NCBI GenBank assembly: GCA_033812595.1
Contig: JAPXTJ010000027.1
Location: 1 to 30,301 of the forward strand
Direction of reading: 5' to 3'
Length of the DNA: 30,301 nucleotides
Source of the DNA: JADLGF01 sp020849415
GTDB lineage: Bacteria > Chloroflexota > Chloroflexia > Thermomicrobiales > UBA6265
Shown: positions 25,680-30,301 of the stretch, one piece after another
How positions within the stretch are numbered: position 1 is the first letter of the stretch
Layout of the letters: every line of letters starts with the position of its first letter
Notes under the pieces: model-generated
What the model was told of the DNA's origin: nothing
What the model saw: only the letters and a program-made list of their open reading frames with translations
Database searches by the model: none
Program-made: the position numbers and the translations under genes

Positions 25680-26651
25680 TTAGCGAGTGAGGTCGAACGC
25701 GGGCGCCGATTGCGGGAGTTCGATGAGATCCGGCTGCCATTGGCGCAGGCGATCGACGAAAAAGAACATGCTGGCGGCGGTGACTCCGGTGGCGATAACC
25801 GCCTGGAGCACAACGGCCGCAATGAGACCGGGCAGACTGCCGAGCAGGCTGGAGACGATCTCCGGAATGCCGGTGGTGAGCAGCAGGGTGGCCAGAATCA
25901 GGCCAATCACGCTGCGCAGGTTGCCCCGCACGATGGCGACGCTGTATTTGATGGCCGCGATCGGCCCGACATCGGCGATGACGATGGCATCGAAAACGAA
26001 GTAGAGCAGGATCAGGGCCGCGAAGGCGCCGATCAGCAACACGGACGAAAAGAGCGGCAGCAGCGGCGTGAAGATCGCCGACATCAGCGCCGCCGGAATG
26101 ACCAGCATCATCAGGCCGCCGACGACGAGGCCGATGAAGAGGAGCATCCGCAGCCACGAACGCAGGATCAGGCCGGCGTTGCCGCCGATCCCGAGCTTGC
26201 GCCCGAGAATAGCGTTCGCGATCGGCACGGTGTAGATCATCGAAAGCAATGAGCCCGCGACGATCAGCCCGAGCGCGACCAGAAAGACGACGCCCGATGA
26301 CGGCGTCCAGACCCGCTGATCCACCAGCTGGTAGATATCGTTACTGCTGGCGCCGGCCAGCATCGACGGCACGAAGAGCGCACCAAGCTGGGTCATGTTG
26401 ACCCCGGCGAGATCCTGCAACGTCGCGATCAGATCTTCGGTTTCGGTCATGCTGGCGTCATCGGCGAAGTCGATCAGCGCGTTGACCAGATTGCGCGGTT
26501 CGATCTTGACCCCGATCCAGATCGCGATATCGAGCAGGATCGGGATGAGCAGAAGCCACGGGCGCACGAGCACCAGTGAGAGTCCCTCGGCGATGACATC
26601 GACAATGCGCGGGCGAGGAGCCGGTTCCGCTGTTCGTGGTCGCTGCTGCAT
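25680..26651 (-). CDS. Polytopic membrane protein of unknown function
   Basis: This 323-residue protein has about six hydrophobic segments (near residues 25-48, 123-145, 167-190, 200-230, 253-275 and 285-305). There is a loop of about 70 residues between the first two. I recognise no family with confidence; the general form resembles the membrane domain found with glycerophosphodiester phosphodiesterases or YihY-like proteins, but no motif confirms this. A basic N-terminus rich in Arg and Pro suggests an inside start. It lies between a metallopeptidase gene (29 bases) and gyrB (15 bases) and is probably cotranscribed with both. Confidence 0.75.
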   Translation of the reverse strand: MQQRPRTAEPAPRPRIVDVIAEGLSLVLVRPWLLLIPILLDIAIWIGVKIEPRNLVNALIDFADDASMTETEDLIATLQDLAGVNMTQLGALFVPSMLAGASSNDIYQLVDQRVWTPSSGVVFLVALGLIVAGSLLSMIYTVPIANAILGRKLGIGGNAGLILRSWLRMLLFIGLVVGGLMMLVIPAALMSAIFTPLLPLFSSVLLIGAFAALILLYFVFDAIVIADVGPIAAIKYSVAIVRGNLRSVIGLILATLLLTTGIPEIVSSLLGSLPGLIAAVVLQAVIATGVTAASMFFFVDRLRQWQPDLIELPQSAPAFDLTR

Positions 26652-26680
26652 CCTGCCGCCTGGCGCCGGCGGCGCCGCTG

Positions 26681-27088
26681 TTAACCGAGCCCGAGCTCGT
26701 CGATTCGATCCTCCTCGAAGCCGAGGTGGTGGGCGAGTTCGTGCAACACCGTGATCCGAATCTCTTCGGCCAGTTCATCCTCGTCCGTGAACGCTGCTTC
26801 GAGCGGCTTGCGGAAGATGGTGATCTGGTCGGGCAACGCGAACGAATAGCCGCTCCGCTGCGTCAGTGGCGTGCCTTCATACAACCCGAAGAGCGTTTCG
26901 GCGTCATGATCGCGGGCGCGTTGCGCGGCCGTAGGCTCATCCGCGGTCACCACACTGACGTTGTCCATCATGTCAACGATGTGGGGTGGCAGGTTCTTGA
27001 GCACCGTAGCGACGATCCGCTCGAAGCGGAGTTTCCGAACGCGTTCCCGGGTGATCGACGGGTCGTTTCGCCTACGAAATTCTACCAT
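26681..27088 (-). CDS. Minimal zinc metallopeptidase (HExxH, Zincin_1-like)
   Basis: This 135-residue protein ends in LHELAHHLGFEEDRIDELG, with HExxH at residues 116-120 and a conserved Gly-Phe-Glu-Glu-Asp block after it. This matches small bacterial 'metallopeptidase family' proteins (PF06262 type). Two His and a downstream acidic residue would hold zinc. No signal peptide is visible, so it is probably cytoplasmic. Targets are unknown. The ATG at 27088 has AAGGG upstream. It is the first gene of the metallopeptidase-membrane protein-gyrB run. Confidence 0.82.
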   Translation of the reverse strand: MVEFRRRNDPSITRERVRKLRFERIVATVLKNLPPHIVDMMDNVSVVTADEPTAAQRARDHDAETLFGLYEGTPLTQRSGYSFALPDQITIFRKPLEAAFTDEDELAEEIRITVLHELAHHLGFEEDRIDELGLG

Positions 27089-27173
27089 AACCAGGCCCTT
27101 TTTACGAATCTTTCGCGGCTAAATCGGGTGCGTACGTTCGCTATCAACGGCGTTCCCTCATCCGCGGCTACGA

Positions 27174-28826
27174 TCACGACTCGATCGCCGCCGCGAGGGT
27201 GGCTTGACCGATCGACACAGCCGCGCCAATCTCGCCGCCGCCCGCCTCCAGCACCACCGCCACGGCGTGGCGCGGCTCGGGATCGCCGATGAAGCCGATA
27301 AACCAGGAGTGGGGATCGCTGCCCTCGACTTCCGCGGTACCCGTCTTGCCGCCGACCACGTAACCGGGCACGTAGGCGCCGCCGATGGCGGCTTGCTCGA
27401 CCGCGTAGATCATCATCCGCTGCATCGCGGCGGCGGAGGATGCGCTGATCGGCGTACGCCAGACCTCGGGATCGGTCGACCGAAGCTGGTTGCCGTCCGC
27501 GTCGGTGATTGCATCGACCAGGTACGGTCGCATCATCCGGCCATCGTTGGCAACCGCAGCCGCCACCAGCGCCATTTGCAGCGGGGTGACGAGCAGCTGA
27601 CCCTGGCCGAACGCGGTGTCGGCGAGCGCCGCCTGGCTGTCGAGAAAGTCGCCGCGATTCGCGATCTGGCTTTCTGCAACTGGCAGATCGAAGGGCGGGT
27701 GATCGTTGAAGCCGAAGCGCTCGGCGTAGCGGGTGAGGGTGTCACTTCCCAGCTGGAGTCCGACCTGTGCGAAGACGAGGTTGAGGGAGTATCCGAGCCC
27801 CTCTTCCAAGGTCCAGAACTCGATCGAGTTGTCGGGCCGGTTGCTTTCGAAGAGTTCGCGGCCATCGACCACCAGGTAGCCGGTGTCCTCGTAAACAGTC
27901 TCGGGCGTGGCGAGGCCGGAATCGACCGCGGCGGCAGCGGTGATCGTTTTGAAGGTCGAGCCGGGGGTGTAGCGGCCGCTGGTGGCGCGGAGCAGGAGGG
28001 GCCGGCCGTCGTCATCGAGCAGCGTCGCCCAATAATCGGCTATCTCCTCACGCGATCGATCGGGCCGATGGGTGAGGCGCTCGGGATCGTAGTGCGGGTT
28101 GCTGGCGAGCGTGCGTACCGCGCCGGTGGCGATCTCGATCACGATAACCGCACCGGTGCGATGCGCGAGCAGGTCCTGCGCGTACGCCTGCAAGCCGGAA
28201 TCGATCGTCAGCACCAGATTGTTGCCGGTCGTTTGGCGGTGGAGCAGGCGGTCGAGCGCCTCATCGAACTCACTGCCGCCCGCAACGCCGCGCAGTTCGT
28301 CGTCGAAACTCGCTTCGAGGCCGGTCAGGCCGTACTGCCACGGCGAGTAATAGCCGGTGAGGTAGCTGATGGCCGGATTGGGATAGGTGCGATAGCCGAC
28401 CCCGTCGATCACCTCGACCCCAGCGAGCAGGTTGCCGTGGCGGTCGTAGATGCTGCCGCGATTGCGGGCGAGGTTGAGATCGACCAGCCGCGGATTCTGG
28501 AAGGAATCGCCGGTGTCAGGATCGGCGCCGGTGCGGCGGGCGATCGCCCGCTGATCGACGACTTGCATCCGCACCAGCTGGATCGAGATGATTCCGAAGA
28601 GTGACGCGAAGAGGAGCGAGGCCTTCACCGTCGAGCGGGGAAACGGCCCCCAGTCACGGGGCAGGCGCGGCCAGAGTCCGATCAAGCCCGCGATCCAACC
28701 CAGCCCGAGCAGCGCCAACCAGCGAGCGTCGCTGATCCCCCGTTCCGCGACCAACCCGTAGCCGATCAGGCCGATCGCGGCCGATAGACCCAGGATGAGG
28801 CGGAGCCGATCGAGCAGACGGCCCAT
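27174..28826 (-). CDS. Class B penicillin-binding protein (PbpA/FtsI-like transpeptidase)
   Basis: This 550-residue protein cross-links peptidoglycan. The transpeptidase motifs are intact: SxxK in PGSTFK (S290-K293), SxN in YSLN (S347-N349) and KTG in GGKTGTAE (K494-G496). An N-terminal pedestal contains RNRGSIYDRHGNLLA. Ahead of it are three hydrophobic stretches (about 8-26, 36-53 and 68-90), whereas most class B PBPs have one. The ATG at 28826 overlaps the FtsW/RodA stop by one base (TGATG), so the two are coupled. The frame is open upstream to 29549 but that is a shadow of the SEDS gene. Confidence 0.93.
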   Translation of the reverse strand: MGRLLDRLRLILGLSAAIGLIGYGLVAERGISDARWLALLGLGWIAGLIGLWPRLPRDWGPFPRSTVKASLLFASLFGIISIQLVRMQVVDQRAIARRTGADPDTGDSFQNPRLVDLNLARNRGSIYDRHGNLLAGVEVIDGVGYRTYPNPAISYLTGYYSPWQYGLTGLEASFDDELRGVAGGSEFDEALDRLLHRQTTGNNLVLTIDSGLQAYAQDLLAHRTGAVIVIEIATGAVRTLASNPHYDPERLTHRPDRSREEIADYWATLLDDDGRPLLLRATSGRYTPGSTFKTITAAAAVDSGLATPETVYEDTGYLVVDGRELFESNRPDNSIEFWTLEEGLGYSLNLVFAQVGLQLGSDTLTRYAERFGFNDHPPFDLPVAESQIANRGDFLDSQAALADTAFGQGQLLVTPLQMALVAAAVANDGRMMRPYLVDAITDADGNQLRSTDPEVWRTPISASSAAAMQRMMIYAVEQAAIGGAYVPGYVVGGKTGTAEVEGSDPHSWFIGFIGDPEPRHAVAVVLEAGGGEIGAAVSIGQATLAAAIES

Positions 28827-30151
28827 CAGCGGTACCCGTCGCGTCGGGTCGGGATGCCGGTCGAGGAAACCGCCAGCAGAATGCCGGCGATGATGAAGTT
28901 CATCAGAAGCGCGCTGCCGCCGTAGGAAACGAACGGCAGGGTGATGCCGGTCAGGGGGATGAGGCGCAACACGCCGCCGAGGATGATGACGGTTTGAATC
29001 GCTAGCGCTGCCGCCAGACCGGCGGCGAGGAGGCGGGCGAACCCATCGGGCGCGCGCAGGGCGATGACGAAACCGCGCCCGGCGACGAGCAGCAGCAGAG
29101 CGACGGTCGCCAGAGCTCCGAGCAGACCGAGTTCCTCCGCGATGGCAGAGAAGATGTAATCGGTGTGGACGACTGGAATCCGCCAGGGTTGCCCCTGGGC
29201 GAAGCCGGTGCCGAAGACACCGCCGGCGGCGATGGCGAAATCGGACTGGATGGGCTGGTTGCCGCTGACGAGCGGATCGGCCCAGGGATCGAGCCAGTTC
29301 TGCACGCGCACGCCGATGCGATCGAAGCTCTGATAGAGGAGCACGGCCGCGACCGAGAAGGCGGCCAAGCCCAGCACGACGTAGCCGGGTTGGTTGGTCG
29401 CCAGGTAGATCATGGTCAGGAAGATGCTGAAGAGGAGAAGGGAGGCGCCGAGGTCGTTGCCGGCGATCAGGATCAGGATGGCGGCGCCCCACATCGCGCC
29501 GAGGGGAATCAGGGTCGGGATCGGCGGCAGCGGCACGCGTCCGACCCACCAGGGACTGGCGAGCAGTTCGCGCCGTTCATCGAGGTACGACGCGAGGAAG
29601 ATGACGAGCGTGATCTTGACCAGTTCCGAGGGCTGGAACTGGAGCGGTCCGATTTCGATCCAGAGTTTCGCGCCGTACTGCTCGCGCCCGATCATCACGG
29701 TCAGCGCCAGCAGCGCCAGCGATCCGGCCAGCAGCGAGTAGCGATAGCGGCGCAACAGGTGCAGTCGCCGGCGCAGACCGAGGGCGGTCGCCATCATCAG
29801 CAACATGCCGAGCAGGAGATAGAGCAACTGGCGCTGCGCGATGGTGCCGAGTCCGACCGTTTCCAGGGCCGGGCTGAGCCGCTGCATCATCAACAGGCCG
29901 ATGCCGGAAGTGGCGGTGACGAGCGGCAGGATCAGCTGATCGCCGGTGAAGCGGGCGAGACTGAAGCCGAGACTGACCGCCAGCGCCAGTCCGCCGAAGG
30001 CGAGCCCGACCCAGATGTCGCTCCAACTCCACTCGATCACGCCGCGCGGTACGAGCACGATCGTGAGCAAGCCGATGACGGTCATGATCGCCGGGGCGAT
30101 CAGGAGCCGGATTTCCGTCCAGCGCGACGGCGCCGGCCGGGCCGCGATCAC
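28826..30151 (-). CDS. FtsW/RodA/SpoVE (SEDS) peptidoglycan glycosyltransferase
   Basis: This 441-residue polytopic membrane enzyme polymerises lipid II into glycan strands together with its class B PBP partner. SEDS motifs seen are LWIEIGPLQFQPSELVK (about 163-179), GNDLGASLLLF, HTDYIFSAIAEELGLLG and LPFVSYGGSALLMN. About ten membrane helices are predicted. The GTG at 30151 was chosen because it overlaps the stop of the upstream partial gene as GTGA. The order rodA-pbpA resembles the actinobacterial pstP-rodA-pbpA-pknA-pknB cluster. Whether it acts in elongation or division cannot be read from the sequence. Confidence 0.92.
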   Translation of the reverse strand: MIAARPAPSRWTEIRLLIAPAIMTVIGLLTIVLVPRGVIEWSWSDIWVGLAFGGLALAVSLGFSLARFTGDQLILPLVTATSGIGLLMMQRLSPALETVGLGTIAQRQLLYLLLGMLLMMATALGLRRRLHLLRRYRYSLLAGSLALLALTVMIGREQYGAKLWIEIGPLQFQPSELVKITLVIFLASYLDERRELLASPWWVGRVPLPPIPTLIPLGAMWGAAILILIAGNDLGASLLLFSIFLTMIYLATNQPGYVVLGLAAFSVAAVLLYQSFDRIGVRVQNWLDPWADPLVSGNQPIQSDFAIAAGGVFGTGFAQGQPWRIPVVHTDYIFSAIAEELGLLGALATVALLLLVAGRGFVIALRAPDGFARLLAAGLAAALAIQTVIILGGVLRLIPLTGITLPFVSYGGSALLMNFIIAGILLAVSSTGIPTRRDGYR

Positions 30152-30301
30152 GCCGGCGACCCGTTCAGGTAGCGGCCGGCGATGGCATCGAGCCGGTGGC
30201 GCTGCTCGGTGGTGACCATGGCGGGATCGGTGATGATCGCACCGGCCAAGGCGGACCCGCAGCCGCAAGCAGGATCAGGGAGGGTCGCTTCGGCGAGGGA
30301 G
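30148..30301 (-). CDS. C-terminal end of an unidentified upstream gene (partial)
   Basis: A minus-strand frame with strong G/C bias at third positions runs from the window edge to a TGA at 30150-30148, giving about 50 residues and ending YLNGSPA. The stop is fused to the SEDS start as GTGA, the same coupling seen elsewhere in this window. The visible tail has a CGCG motif and no recognisable domain. By analogy with actinobacterial clusters it could be an FHA or PP2C gene, but that is only a guess. Confidence 0.55.
   Translation of the reverse strand, partial: SLAEATLPDPACGCGSALAGAIITDPAMVTTEQRHRLDAIAGRYLNGSPA

Noticed and set aside
27204..28604. 466-codon open frame antisense to the PBP gene
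   Set aside because: Shadow frame; the opposite strand has all three transpeptidase motifs in order.

Overview
The window reads as chromosomal, high-GC, GTG-start-rich housekeeping DNA from a Chloroflexota bacterium, most likely class Thermomicrobia (Sphaerobacter/Thermomicrobium relatives). This is inferred from gene order, strong G/C bias at third codon positions and the short IF-2. No marker gene here fixes the taxon. I see no mobile element, CRISPR array, rRNA or convincing tRNA, and no obvious defence or biosynthetic island.

Layout. 1-2318 (minus): miaB followed by a TPR protein with an acidic tail. 2836-5323 (plus): a protein with two similar Cys4 motifs separated by a long acidic linker, then a RodZ-like HTH/membrane protein closed by a clear terminator. 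5482-8146 (minus): coaBC overlapping a YggT-like gene, then a separately promoted unit of a 36-codon membrane ORF and a YegS/DGK-type lipid kinase. 8147-8488 holds a long imperfect palindrome. 8489-13261 (minus): yvcK-gap-pgk-tpiA-secG, a glycolytic/secretion cluster like the actinobacterial rapZ-yvcK-whiA-gap-pgk-tpi-secG order, without rapZ and whiA.

13570-20529 (plus): the translation/RNA cluster nusA-ylxR-infB-rbfA-nrnA-truB-ribF, preceded by a terminator-like hairpin in the nusA leader. 20692-22656 (plus): infC (with an ATT start), rpmI, rplT and a TrmH-family rRNA methyltransferase. 22894-23601 (plus): HU and a rhodanese protein. 23733-27088 (minus): a HExxH metallopeptidase, a polytopic membrane protein and gyrB, ended by a strong hairpin terminator. 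27174-30301 (minus): a partial gene, a FtsW/RodA SEDS glycosyltransferase and a class B PBP, forming a peptidoglycan synthesis pair.

Four-base GTGA and one-base TGATG start/stop overlaps occur repeatedly, so the operons look translationally coupled. No clearly new multi-gene system is visible. The most interesting items are the twin-Cys4 protein, the 36-codon membrane ORF, the nusA leader terminator, the long palindrome at 8229-8337 and a nested inverted-repeat structure at 23604-23687.
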